Source: Nocardia sp. SYP-A9097 (lineage in GTDB: Bacteria; Actinomycetota; Actinomycetes; Mycobacteriales; Mycobacteriaceae). Taken from it: DNA of 44,040 nt. The DNA is taken from the NCBI RefSeq assembly GCF_009649815.1, contig NZ_WJIC01000044.1, positions 1 through 44,040 on the forward strand. Direction: 5' to 3'. Positions within the stretch are counted from its first letter, which is position 1. Every line of letters begins with the position of its first letter. The notes under the pieces are model-generated. The model ran no database searches and was not told where the DNA came from. It was given only the letters and a program-made list of their open reading frames with translations. This document shows positions 17,724 through 25,704 of the stretch, in pieces. The translations under genes and the position numbers were made by a program.

Positions 17724-17763
17724 CGAATGGCGCACGGCAATCCTGCTGTGCGCCATTGTTATT
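17724..17763 (+). repeat. Left copy of the 40-bp direct repeat flanking the toxin island
   Basis: The 40 bases match 26902-26941 at 37 positions by direct comparison. The differences are pyrimidine changes (T here, C in the right copy). The two copies bracket about 9.1 kb that contains the toxin locus and the second XRE/DUF397 pair. Confidence 0.85.
17726..17757 (+). terminator. Hairpin terminator after gatB
   Basis: Perfect 10-bp stem, AATGGCGCAC (17726-17735) with GTGCGCCATT (17748-17757), followed by GTTATT. It lies 14 bases after the gatB stop. Almost the same hairpin occurs at 26905-26934. Confidence 0.8.
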
Positions 17764-17804
17764 GGTAACCACGTGCGGTGTGCGATTCCGATACCGAGGG
17801 CGAT

Positions 17805-18959
17805 GTGAGTCAGGACAATTCGACCACTGAACTACCAGACGTCGGCTTCACGCTGGCCGGGCCGAGCCCTGCTCCCGAACCAACTCAGCGCCCGAAGGAT
17901 CTGACCGGGCGCATCGCGGACGAACTTGCGGCTCTGCTGTCGAATGGTCGCCGACTCGATGCGGCTTTCGCATTGACAGTCAGTGATGAGGCAGCCCAGG
18001 TCGTCGTATCCGATGGACAGCAGGCGCTGCTCGTCCGACCGCCGGCAGCGATACTTCCCATGTTGCGCGAATTACGGCATCAGTCGGCAGAATCCGATGA
18101 TGGCCCCTGGTGGCGGGTGCTGATCTCGCTCACGCACGCCGCTGACGCCAGGTTCGAGTACGACTTCGGGTCGGAACCCTTTCCGGGTGACCACTTGTTT
18201 CCCCGCCAGGCATATCTCGCCGATATGGGGACGTACCCGCGCAAGCGACTTCCGGTATGGCTCGCAGCATATGTTGGTCATGAAGAGCGCCAAACTCGTC
18301 CACCTGGCATCGCGACTGTCCAGGCGTCGACTGACAACGCATCAGGGACCGCGCCGACTCCGATTGGTGCTGCGCTGCCACCGTTTCCGATGATGTGGGC
18401 TCGCTGGGGCGTGATCTCCGCGGCGTTCGTGGCAGCGAACTCGCCGTGGGGGCCGCGCATCTCGGCCGCGCTGGGGTGGTTCGAGAGTTCTACGCGCGAC
18501 GGATCCACCCTGCACCGACTGCCGAACGGACGGGCTATTCTCTCCGGCGGCGTATGGGACGCACCGGAACTCGATGCCGCATACAACGATGGCGAGCAGT
18601 TACCACAGCTCTATAGAGGTGCCCCGGATTGGGTTGCCGATCCCGTCCTGAATCCCCGTGCGGCAAACGGCTTGCTGTCCTTTTGCTATTGGTGGGATGG
18701 GTCCGCGTGGTACTGCGGCGAATCCCCATCTGTTGAACAGGTCGGTGCGGCGATCCCAGGAATCTGGAGCAGCGACACTGCGGTCGATATCGTCGCGGAT
18801 TCGACCGAGGGCAGGTCCGGCGCTTGGGCCGCAGCCCTGGTGGCCGCAGCCGAAACCGGTACGGTGACACGCACTTTACTGACCAGGGCATTCGTAGGCG
18901 AGGGCGTCGATCTCGACAATGCTTACTATCAGCTGATATTGGCTGGAGTCGTGAATTAG
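17805..18959 (+). CDS. Uncharacterised protein of the toxin island
   Basis: Soluble protein of 384 residues from the GTG at 17805 (preceded by GAGGG; the frame is open from 17778). I do not recognise the family with certainty. Residues about 60-180 contain an acidic/aromatic pattern (RFEYDFGSEPF, QAYLADMGTYPRKRLPVWL) reminiscent of small actinobacterial immunity-like proteins such as the YezG/DUF600 group; this is a weak resemblance. The C-terminal half is rich in Trp and Gly (GGVWDAPELDAAYNDG, FCYWWDGSAWYCGE) and may be a second domain. No signal peptide or membrane helix is seen. It is the first gene of the plus-strand toxin locus, so an immunity, chaperone or secretion-accessory role is plausible. 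Confidence 0.7.
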   Translation: MSQDNSTTELPDVGFTLAGPSPAPEPTQRPKDLTGRIADELAALLSNGRRLDAAFALTVSDEAAQVVVSDGQQALLVRPPAAILPMLRELRHQSAESDDGPWWRVLISLTHAADARFEYDFGSEPFPGDHLFPRQAYLADMGTYPRKRLPVWLAAYVGHEERQTRPPGIATVQASTDNASGTAPTPIGAALPPFPMMWARWGVISAAFVAANSPWGPRISAALGWFESSTRDGSTLHRLPNGRAILSGGVWDAPELDAAYNDGEQLPQLYRGAPDWVADPVLNPRAANGLLSFCYWWDGSAWYCGESPSVEQVGAAIPGIWSSDTAVDIVADSTEGRSGAWAAALVAAAETGTVTRTLLTRAFVGEGVDLDNAYYQLILAGVVN

Positions 18960-19052
18960 GAACCCACACTGCGCCGTTCGCCGCCCAACCTCCGGCTACA
19001 GGCTCTGTATGATCAACGAGAGTTTGCTCCGATCATCGCAGTGGGGGTTGAG

Positions 19053-19370
19053 ATGGTAGACAGAGTGGAAGTCAGCGTCGCCGGAATGCGTTCCACGGCA
19101 ACAGGTCTCGAGGATGCGGCCGCTCGCCTCGAGTCCATCCGCACGGCTCTCGATTCAGCTGCGGCCGCTTATAACGGCTGCTGGGGCGACGATGAGTACG
19201 GCCATAATTTCGCCAAGGGCGACAACGGCTACGAGCTTCGCAAGCCCGCACTCGAGAATGTGCTCACCAACACAGCCGACCGGCTGCGGAAGTACTCGGG
19301 TGGTTTGAGTGACGGTGCAACGTCGTTCGAGATCGCCGAAGCCAACAACACCGACAGTTTCCGTTCCTGA
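19053..19370 (+). CDS. WXG100-like small secreted protein
   Basis: Helical protein of 105 residues with the size and layout of WXG100 (EsxA/EsxB-type) proteins: a first amphipathic helix (GMRSTATGLEDAAARLESI), a turn with Cys-Trp-Gly (NGCWGDDEYG) where WXG normally sits, and a second long helix (LENVLTNTADRLRKYSGGL). Such proteins are exported as dimers through type VII (ESX) secretion. The start is put at ATG 19053, six bases after a GGGGG site; GTG 19041 is also in frame. It probably forms a secretion partner for the large toxin downstream. Confidence 0.8.
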   Translation: MVDRVEVSVAGMRSTATGLEDAAARLESIRTALDSAAAAYNGCWGDDEYGHNFAKGDNGYELRKPALENVLTNTADRLRKYSGGLSDGATSFEIAEANNTDSFRS

Positions 19371-19439
19371 CAAGAACGCGTACCGGGGCTTCGGGACAAC
19401 GACTTTCGAGCCGTCCTCGGAGCGGGGGAGGAATTCAGC

Positions 19440-19958
19440 GTGGCGAACGAGGTAGCGAAGGAACAGCTCGCGGAGTTGGTCGAGTTGGTGCAGGGCGGGA
19501 TGTCGGCCATGGCTCGCGCTCAGCAGGAGCGTGCTCGTCTCACCGCGACCGCGCACGCCGCCGGTCGACGGGTCACGATCACCGTGAATGCCGACTGCAT
19601 TGTGATCAAGACCGAATTCTCCTCGGATATAGACGATCTCACATATTCGGAGATCGCTGCCGCGGTAACCGCCGCCACCCAGGACGCTGCCGCGCAGGTA
19701 CAGCAAAAGGCGCAGGAAATCGTGGATGCCGTGCATCAGGAGCAAGCTCGAATCCCCGCGCTGTCCGAGTTCTTTCCCGCCATGCCGGACATTCGAACCA
19801 TGATTCCGACGCCGCCGGTGGTCTCGACGGCCCCACCGGGTTCTCCGGATCGTGCCGAGCCGGAACCCGAACCCGCCGTGGTCTTTACCGATGTCGAGGA
19901 ATGGGAGCACGATCAGTCATCCGTGGGGCGGTCGAGTATCGCGGCCCCCGAGTGGTGA
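19440..19958 (+). CDS. YbaB/EbfC-like protein of an ESX-type toxin locus
   Basis: Protein of 172 residues. The N-terminal 100 residues match the YbaB/EbfC pattern: a long helix (KEQLAELVELVQGGMSAMARAQQER), the beta hairpin GRRVTITVNADCIVIKTEF and a further helix (LTYSEIAAAVTAATQDAAAQ). The C-terminus is a Pro- and Glu-rich tail. EbfC proteins bind DNA as nucleoid-associated dimers, but copies in actinobacterial ESX/WXG100 loci are thought to serve as secretion-associated partners. GTG start with a strong GGGGGAGGAA site upstream. It is followed 24 bases later by the toxin N-terminal domain. Confidence 0.8.
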   Translation: MANEVAKEQLAELVELVQGGMSAMARAQQERARLTATAHAAGRRVTITVNADCIVIKTEFSSDIDDLTYSEIAAAVTAATQDAAAQVQQKAQEIVDAVHQEQARIPALSEFFPAMPDIRTMIPTPPVVSTAPPGSPDRAEPEPEPAVVFTDVEEWEHDQSSVGRSSIAAPEW

Positions 19959-19982
19959 TCAGCTGACCAAGGCTCGAGACCC

Positions 19983-20456
19983 ATGGGATGGAGTACCGGC
20001 GGCGGGGATTTTCTTCCCGGTTGGCTGATGACGACCCTCAACTTCGGGATGGCGTACCCGAAGGGTGATGAGGATGCGCTGTTCGCGCTCGGCGACGCCT
20101 GGAACCACGCTGCCGCGGAACTCGAGAAGCTCGAACCCGACCTGAAAAGCATCACCGGCCAGCTTCCGCAGTACTACGTCGGTGATGGTGCGGTCGCTGT
20201 CACCGACGAGTTCAACATCCTGTTGGGCAGCGGAGACCACTCCATCCACAAGCTGATCGAGAGCCTGCAAGGTCTCGGCCACGACGCCCGTTCCACGGCA
20301 ACGGAAATCGAGTACACGAAGATCCAGAGGTCTTCGCACTACTCACCCTCGCGACCGTGGCATCGCTCATGTGGTCATTCGCCGGATCGGCAGCCGCTCC
20401 CGCGGTTCTCGCCGCCGCACGACAGACGCTTGCCGTATTCGCGCAGAACGCGATGA
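19983..20456 (+). CDS. N-terminal WXG100-like domain of the polymorphic toxin, frameshifted
   Basis: Residues 1-115 resemble the N-terminal WXG100-like targeting domain of large actinobacterial toxins: LPGWLMTTLNFGMAYPKGDEDALFALGDAWN, a helical body and the conserved end STATEIEYTKI, shown here in parts (LPGWLMTTL; YPKGDEDALFALGDAW; TATEIEYTKI). In relatives this passes straight into a membrane-like helix. Here the frame instead runs into a low-complexity Arg/Pro/Ser stretch ending at 20456. The expected continuation (FALLTLATVASLMWSFAG) is present in the -1 frame from about 20333 and joins the long open frame at 20357. The conserved part of this entry is therefore 19983 to about 20330, and the remainder is out-of-frame translation. 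Confidence 0.8.
   Translation: MGWSTGGGDFLPGWLMTTLNFGMAYPKGDEDALFALGDAWNHAAAELEKLEPDLKSITGQLPQYYVGDGAVAVTDEFNILLGSGDHSIHKLIESLQGLGHDARSTATEIEYTKIQRSSHYSPSRPWHRSCGHSPDRQPLPRFSPPHDRRLPYSRRTR
20325..20335 (+). other. Frameshift point in the toxin gene
   Basis: Reading frame 1 gives EYTKIQR up to 20330; reading base 20330 again gives VFALLTLATVASLMWSF, the hydrophobic continuation expected for this domain. One missing base near 20330 (or -1 frameshifting) would fuse the two frames into one protein of about 1,323 residues. No classical slippery heptamer is present at this spot. Confidence 0.7.
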
Positions 20457-23400
20457 AACGCATCGCCGCGATCATCGCCCGCTCTGGGTTGAAGACCCTC
20501 GCCAAGCCGCTGTCCCGCGAGATCATCGTTCCGCTGGGCGAAAGGATCGCCCCGGCTGCCCAGCGGATCGCCGCGTTGAACGAGCGGATCGCCGCGAGCG
20601 GCCCGTTGATCCGATACCCCGCCGCGATCGTGAAAGGCGGTATCGGAGCAGGACTTATGGGCGCTGGACTCGATGCCGGAACTCAGGGCTTGCAAATTCT
20701 CGAAGGCCATCGCGACGACGGCTTCGACCTCAAGCAGACCTTCCAGACGTCGCTGCAATGGGGTGCGGGTGGCGCGGCAGGCGGTCCCGCGCACGAGCTG
20801 ATGGGCAATCTGCTCAAGAGCAGGGTGTCACCGTTCACGACCAAGTTCGTCAGCGGCACAGTTGGCGGTGCTGTGGGTGCCGTTGGGATGTACGGTGCCG
20901 GGCTCGGAACCCAGCTCTACGACAACGACGGCAACTGGAACAAGGTCGACAAAACCTTCCACCCCCAGCTCCTAATCGGCGGGCTGGCAATGGGCGCTAT
21001 GGGCGGCGCGAACCATGGGCTCTCCAAAGAACACGGACCGACTGCTCCCACTACGCATGACACCAGCACGAGCTCGGATACCCATCCAGCGAGCGCCGCC
21101 CCGAAGGTTCCGGTTGCGGTGGAACAACCCAATCACCTGCAACCGCAAGATCTGCACCTGAACTCCGGTGGCGAACAGCCCACTCACCCGCTGTCGAACG
21201 AGAACGGACAGCAGGTCACCACCGCGCGGGCGAACGCGCCGGTGGTGGATAGTGGTGCGAGACCGGGCGCTGTCAGCGCGCCGGAGACACGCACTCCGAC
21301 CGGCGACCACACACGTCCACTCGACGGCTCGACAAAGTTTAGCGATAGCAAGCTCCCCGAAAATGCGACTCGCCCGACACTGTCCAACGACCGTGCCGGT
21401 GACGCCACCGCACCCCGCGATACCGCACCCAGTCGGCCGACGACAGACAGCCCGGCCCGCGCAAGCACCACGCAGACCGATTTGAAGGCGAATGTCGCTG
21501 CGGGCAAACAGGATCTGGCTGCGCCGGTATCCGCCAACCGCTCCGCCGATGTTCGCCCCGTTGCGGGCATGCCCGCAACGGAATCTCCGCTCAGCCGAGC
21601 CGAACCCGTCCAACGACCGACAGACGCCATCCCTGATGCCCCCACCGACCATGCGCCGACACGGACGAATGACATTGCGCCCGAACAGGATCTCGCGGAT
21701 CCCGGGAATCCCTCGCCGCACAAGGAGAGTCCGAAACTCGACACGGATGCGCCAGCGCCCGAACAGTCGACACGGGACCGTACAACCGGCCTGACGACGG
21801 ACGAAACGCCATCCGGCGGCAACCCCTCGGACAGCCGGCCAATCCACGACCCGACGCTCGCCCCGCTGCCACACGCCGAACGTCCCGCGCCCACCACCAA
21901 CCGCGCCAGCGAACCTACGGCTCGCGCCGCCGCGGCCAATGCGGGCGAACGGCCAGCCGCGCTCCCTCGCGAATCCAACTCGCATTCGCCCGAGCCCGAG
22001 GCTGCTCATCCCGCCGAAGCTCCACCCGCCGAAGGCGATTGGTCACCGCGTCCCATTGACGACTGGTCGCGGATGAGCCCGAAGGAAGTCTCGGACGAGC
22101 TGGCTCGCCGATGGGACGTCGAGACGGCCGGGTTCGACAACCCGAACCTGCACCCGGAGGCCGTACGCGAATTCGCCCGCGCCGTCGACGACATGCTGTC
22201 CCGCTACCCGGACGTGAAGCTGCCCAAGGTCTCCATCGAACCGCTCGAGTTGGACTACTACGCCGGAGCCATTCCGCATTACTCCACCGATGGCCTGGTA
22301 ACCACCGACGTGCTGGTGCTGAACGAGCACTATGCCGTCGATCCTGAAAAGATGGCCCGCGAGTTGGCGTCGGACGAGGCAGACGGCCACCTGGTACCGG
22401 GTTCCAGTGACCGTCCGATCCATTCGACACTCGTCCACGAGTTCGCACACGCCATCTTCTTCGAAGGCCAGGAACGTGCCAGCGATACCGCATTGGAGGC
22501 GTTGGACAACTATTACGAGACCACTCGCGGCGGTATGAATGAGGCGGCGGTCGAGAAATGGCTCGACCAACTCAGCGGCTACAGCTTTGACGAAGAAGGC
22601 CGATTCAATGCCGACGAGGCACTGGCCGAAGCATTTACGGACGTGGAATACAACGGCGAGGCCGCCACTGAACCGGCCAAGGTCCTGTACTGGCACCTCC
22701 TGGACAACGCCAGCCAGCACAGTATCGCCCCGAACGGCTTCACCCACATCCCTGAACACACCATTGCCCGCCCCGGCGGCGCACGCCCATCCGACAGTTT
22801 CGCCCCGAAAACTGGAGAGCCGGAGCATCTTCCAGCGAACGAGGGCCATCCTGAAAGCTCCGGAACCGAGCCGGACAAAGCCACGCCGCAACCAGAGCAG
22901 CACCCCTCCACGGCAAAGCCTGAACTCACCGAGTCACACCAGCCGGCGGCCGAGCCGAATGATTCAGCGCCAGTTCACAAGCCTGACGAGTCGCACCAAC
23001 CAAATACCGCGTCGCCGCGGACGAAGGTGACACAGGTACTACGCGACAACATCGACGAGTTACGCAACCGCGCAAGGGAAGTCCTCAACGCTCACGACGG
23101 CCTGGCGCGAGTCGACGAACTGCCAAACCTACGCCGGCAGTACATTGAGCAACTCGACGTCCTCGGCCTTCGCGAACCCGAAAGCGCGGCAGCCGCCTGG
23201 CAAGCGTTCAACGAATACGATCCCGCGCTTGCGAAATACCTTGTGGACTACGCCCACGACCTGCTGCCACCAACGGAGACAGCGCCGGCTCACTCACAAC
23301 CCCACACCCCGAGTGCTCCTGACGAACCGAACCGCTATGGTCGGCGGTCGGAGGACGAGCGCGTACCCAGGAGTCGGCCCGTAACCGACTTGGACCAGCC

Positions 23401-23956
23401 ACACTCGGAGCGCCCTCCCGAACCGGATAGGGCGGCACGGCTACGCGATACGCAAGACACGCACCCCACCCAGGCCGATGAACACAAGAACGAGCCGACT
23501 CCATCCGAAGGCGAGCAACACCCGACGCCGATTGAGGAACAAGCTGACACCGAGCTTCTCGATGCGACGCAGCATGAAGCAGACCAATGCGTGTCATGGT
23601 CGCCGTCTAAGAACCGCCCAGCGGTGGCGGAGGGACTTCGGCTGGCAAGTGGGGAGGTGTTTACTGCACCGAGCCTCCGGGGTGAATCGACTACATTGCA
23701 TCCAGAAGTGCAGCGGATCCTGGACGCCATTCCTGTCACGGAGCGGGGACGCGGCCATGGCTCTTGCGGACTTCCCCGGTGCATATCGGAGGCCCTGGAC
23801 GCGGGATTGGATCCGACCGGCGCCAAAGCCGCCGCCAAGATTGTTCGCAGTAATACAGACCATCCAAAGCATGGGCACCCGGTTGGCCCCTGCGAAAGCT
23901 GTAAGCCTCTCCGGGAACACTATTTGCTGGATTTCATCACCGACGATGGGAAATAG
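20357..23956 (+). CDS. Large polymorphic toxin: metallopeptidase-like and YwqJ-deaminase-like domains
   Basis: Open frame of 1,199 residues from GTG 20357, which has no ribosome binding site and is probably not the natural start. Order: hydrophobic Ala/Gly-rich segments (1-190), a disordered Pro/Thr/Ser-rich linker (about 220-560), a domain with HEFAH at 694-698 and a downstream Glu758 in EALAEAFTDV, as in zinc metallopeptidases; a second linker (about 800-880); a helical stretch (about 890-960); another linker; and a C-terminal domain (about 1075-1199) resembling YwqJ-type deaminases, with HGSC (1134-1137) and CESC (1179-1182) as putative zinc ligands. The usual catalytic Glu two residues after the Cys is Leu1139. 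Likely exported by type VII secretion and used against competitors. A SUKH-like immunity gene follows two bases later. Confidence 0.82.
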   Translation: MASLMWSFAGSAAAPAVLAAARQTLAVFAQNAMKRIAAIIARSGLKTLAKPLSREIIVPLGERIAPAAQRIAALNERIAASGPLIRYPAAIVKGGIGAGLMGAGLDAGTQGLQILEGHRDDGFDLKQTFQTSLQWGAGGAAGGPAHELMGNLLKSRVSPFTTKFVSGTVGGAVGAVGMYGAGLGTQLYDNDGNWNKVDKTFHPQLLIGGLAMGAMGGANHGLSKEHGPTAPTTHDTSTSSDTHPASAAPKVPVAVEQPNHLQPQDLHLNSGGEQPTHPLSNENGQQVTTARANAPVVDSGARPGAVSAPETRTPTGDHTRPLDGSTKFSDSKLPENATRPTLSNDRAGDATAPRDTAPSRPTTDSPARASTTQTDLKANVAAGKQDLAAPVSANRSADVRPVAGMPATESPLSRAEPVQRPTDAIPDAPTDHAPTRTNDIAPEQDLADPGNPSPHKESPKLDTDAPAPEQSTRDRTTGLTTDETPSGGNPSDSRPIHDPTLAPLPHAERPAPTTNRASEPTARAAAANAGERPAALPRESNSHSPEPEAAHPAEAPPAEGDWSPRPIDDWSRMSPKEVSDELARRWDVETAGFDNPNLHPEAVREFARAVDDMLSRYPDVKLPKVSIEPLELDYYAGAIPHYSTDGLVTTDVLVLNEHYAVDPEKMARELASDEADGHLVPGSSDRPIHSTLVHEFAHAIFFEGQERASDTALEALDNYYETTRGGMNEAAVEKWLDQLSGYSFDEEGRFNADEALAEAFTDVEYNGEAATEPAKVLYWHLLDNASQHSIAPNGFTHIPEHTIARPGGARPSDSFAPKTGEPEHLPANEGHPESSGTEPDKATPQPEQHPSTAKPELTESHQPAAEPNDSAPVHKPDESHQPNTASPRTKVTQVLRDNIDELRNRAREVLNAHDGLARVDELPNLRRQYIEQLDVLGLREPESAAAAWQAFNEYDPALAKYLVDYAHDLLPPTETAPAHSQPHTPSAPDEPNRYGRRSEDERVPRSRPVTDLDQPHSERPPEPDRAARLRDTQDTHPTQADEHKNEPTPSEGEQHPTPIEEQADTELLDATQHEADQCVSWSPSKNRPAVAEGLRLASGEVFTAPSLRGESTTLHPEVQRILDAIPVTERGRGHGSCGLPRCISEALDAGLDPTGAKAAAKIVRSNTDHPKHGHPVGPCESCKPLREHYLLDFITDDGK

Positions 23957-23958
23957 TT

Positions 23959-24402
23959 ATGACACAGTTCACGGACGAGACCGAACGCGTCCTTCGTGCT
24001 TCAGGATGGTGGCCTGGCAGGCAGATTGATACCAGCGGCTGGAGGGAGCGGCTGGAATCCGGCGGGTTTAGGTGGAACGCGGCGGCAGATCGGTTTCTCG
24101 AGGAATTTGGAGGGCTGGCCGTCGATATCTCCGGTCCGGGAATCACCTCCGCCCGTGAACCTTTCGAGTTGGATCCCATGTTGGTCGAGGGCGAGGACGA
24201 CAGGTTTGCCGAATGGGCCGAGGTCGTCGGTGAGTCAATCGCGCCGATAGGTGAACTCGATGCTGGCCGCTATTTCCTCGGAATGTCCGAGTCGGGTGAT
24301 CTCTATCTGGTCGCCGATTGGCTCGCCTCATTCGGCCGGATCCCAGAGGCCCTCGAGTCCCTGATTCTCGGCAATTCACCTGTGCCTGTTGAAGAGGGGT
24401 GA
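23959..24402 (+). CDS. SUKH-3-like immunity protein
   Basis: Acidic protein of 147 residues. The layout fits the SUKH-3 immunity family: a start of the type VLRASGWWPGR, then WRERLESGGF, FLEEFGGLAVDI, an FELDP strand, and GESIAPIGELDAGRYFLGMSESGDLY in two parts (GESIAPIGELDAGRYFLGM; ESGDLYLV), ending with a helix before LILGNSP. SUKH proteins neutralise many different toxin domains in polymorphic toxin loci, including deaminases. The ATG lies two bases after the toxin stop, so co-translation is expected. It most likely protects the producer from the C-terminal deaminase-like domain; whether it also covers the metallopeptidase-like domain cannot be told. Confidence 0.8.
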   Translation: MTQFTDETERVLRASGWWPGRQIDTSGWRERLESGGFRWNAAADRFLEEFGGLAVDISGPGITSAREPFELDPMLVEGEDDRFAEWAEVVGESIAPIGELDAGRYFLGMSESGDLYLVADWLASFGRIPEALESLILGNSPVPVEEG

Positions 24403-24437
24403 TTCAAGACCAGGTATTGAGCCCTCGCGCTTCGCCC

Positions 24438-24725
24438 TTACTCTGATCGCTTCGATCGCTCTTCGCGTTCGGCTAGTGCACGGTGTCGCTCTGCCCGCCA
24501 GCGTGCGGTATTGCTGCCGTCCAACTGTCCCGCGAAGGCAGATCGCGCAGCTTCCATGAGTTCGTCGGTGGCGTTCGGGTGGGCGCGACCGATCGCACGC
24601 AGGGCATTTTTGGTTTCGTCGTCGAGCCCGCTCGCGCTGGGGACACCGCTCCCGCTCAGCACCATCGACAGCACGCGCTCGAAGCTGCGTTGCAACTGCT
24701 CCCGATCTGGATAGCCACGCCGCAC
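24438..24725 (-). CDS. Small uncharacterised helical protein
   Basis: Charged, helical protein of 95 residues that I do not recognise. It reads YPDREQLQRSFERVLSMVL, LDDETKNALRAIGRAHPNAT, then a long Arg/Glu-rich C-terminal helix (RWRAERHRALAEREERSKR). The GTG start at 24725 is supported by an excellent GAGGAGG site nine bases upstream. It is convergent with the SUKH-like immunity gene, with 35 bases between the stops. No cysteines, signal peptide or membrane helix. Part of the island, role unknown. Confidence 0.72.
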   Translation of the reverse strand: MRRGYPDREQLQRSFERVLSMVLSGSGVPSASGLDDETKNALRAIGRAHPNATDELMEAARSAFAGQLDGSNTARWRAERHRALAEREERSKRSE

Positions 24726-24877
24726 GTCCGGTCGCCTCCTCTGTCGCGCAGTTCCTCAGCAATACACACAGTACCCATAACGCAACAGCCGAGCTGGACG
24801 CAGGCGGTAAGCCTGCTCAACGAAGGTGGTTGGTCACGGCTTGCGACTTCGGCACGGCAGAAGTGTTGTGGGGGAGC

Positions 24878-25072
24878 CTATTTGGTCGATCGCCAGATGT
24901 TCCAGCCGGGGGAGGGGCCGCGAGCGATCTCTTTGACGGATTTCCGGTAGTACTTCTTGGCTTCGCACGTGTCGTCGCACGATGAGTGACGATATGAACC
25001 GTGTCTCGCGTCTTCGAGGTTGCGGCATGGGGTGGTTGGTGCTGGATGCCGGTTAGGGGTCGCAGCTGACAT
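24878..25072 (-). CDS. Small cysteine-containing protein, last gene of a three-gene set
   Basis: Predicted 64-residue protein, start ATG at 25072 with AAGGTGG six bases upstream. It overlaps the end of the preceding gene by 20 bases. Notable features are CRNLEDARHG, the SCDDTCEAKKYYRKS stretch with two close cysteines, and a basic/aromatic end (GWNIWRSTK). Function unknown. The overlap, ribosome binding site and conserved-looking Cys pattern favour a real gene, but overlapping alternative frames are also open here, so confidence is moderate. Confidence 0.5.
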   Translation of the reverse strand: MSAATPNRHPAPTTPCRNLEDARHGSYRHSSCDDTCEAKKYYRKSVKEIARGPSPGWNIWRSTK

Positions 25073-25298
25073 GGCCGACCACCTTGAAGTTTCGGGTGTG
25101 GAGGGGGATGACATTCGACGGTTCGGCGTACCGGTCCTTCTCGACGCAGATGATTCGTGTTGCCGCTTGCTGGCGGGTACACACGGCGGGGTGGCAGTCC
25201 CGATGAAGGATCATTGCCTCCAGCGCTTCGGCGGCGTTCATCTCGATGTCGTCGTCGCGAACGTCGCAGTCTTCCAATCGTGGACCGTAGAATTCCAC
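25053..25298 (-). CDS. Small uncharacterised protein
   Basis: Protein of 81 residues from GTG 25298, which has AAGGAG nine bases upstream. The frame is open much further upstream but without coding character. It contains RLEDCDVRDDDIEMNAAEAL, RDCHPAVCTRQQAATR and a hydrophobic C-terminal strand (FKVVGHVSC). Four cysteines suggest metal binding or disulfides. It sits between the small membrane protein gene and the 24878-25072 gene on the same strand. Function unknown. Confidence 0.6.
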   Translation of the reverse strand: MEFYGPRLEDCDVRDDDIEMNAAEALEAMILHRDCHPAVCTRQQAATRIICVEKDRYAEPSNVIPLHTRNFKVVGHVSCDP

Positions 25299-25366
25299 GG
25301 GCCTACTCCTTGCTGTGCGGATATTCCTTTGTCCCCCTGCTGTTTCTATGTATTCGCTACTCCAGC

Positions 25367-25567
25367 TCATGCGTGCCTCCGATGCCGACCGGCGACACTG
25401 GCTGCACGCATTTCGAGCTTCGTACCGCCGCGGACACGGACTGAAACAGGCCGCGGCGGTGAATCGTCGTATTTGCCGGTATTTCTGATGTCCTCGATGA
25501 GGGCGCCCGCAACGATGATGAGTGCGGTCGCGAAGAGTGTGATCAAAACCCAAGCATCCCAAGGCAT
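25367..25567 (-). CDS. Small membrane protein
   Basis: Predicted 66-residue protein starting at ATG 25567 with GGGAG five bases upstream. One membrane helix (VLITLFATALIIVAGALI, residues about 7-24) is followed by a basic, polar tail. It would be the first gene of a minus-strand set (25567 to 24878) that diverges from the XRE/DUF5753 gene at 25805. The tail resembles no family I know. A role with the neighbouring regulator pair is only suggested by position. Confidence 0.58.
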   Translation of the reverse strand: MPWDAWVLITLFATALIIVAGALIEDIRNTGKYDDSPPRPVSVRVRGGTKLEMRAASVAGRHRRHA

Positions 25568-25704
25568 TACGGCTCCCAGTGCTCTTCGGCTGAATCCCTG
25601 AGCGGCGGCCTTCTTCGTTGTCGTCGTCAGGTGCTATGGGATAAGTAGACACCTATCTGAGCCGTTTTGAACTGTTCGCAGCGTGATGCAGAGAGAATAT
25701 GGCG

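Noticed and set aside
20322..20335. Programmed -1 ribosomal frameshifting in the toxin gene
   Set aside because: No X-XXY-YYZ slippery heptamer is present at the junction. A deletion or sequencing error is simpler, though frameshifting is not excluded.
24817..25182. A 121-codon minus-strand frame overlapping the small genes
   Set aside because: It crosses two frames with better ribosome binding sites, and its Pro/Thr/Arg-rich protein looks like a shadow.
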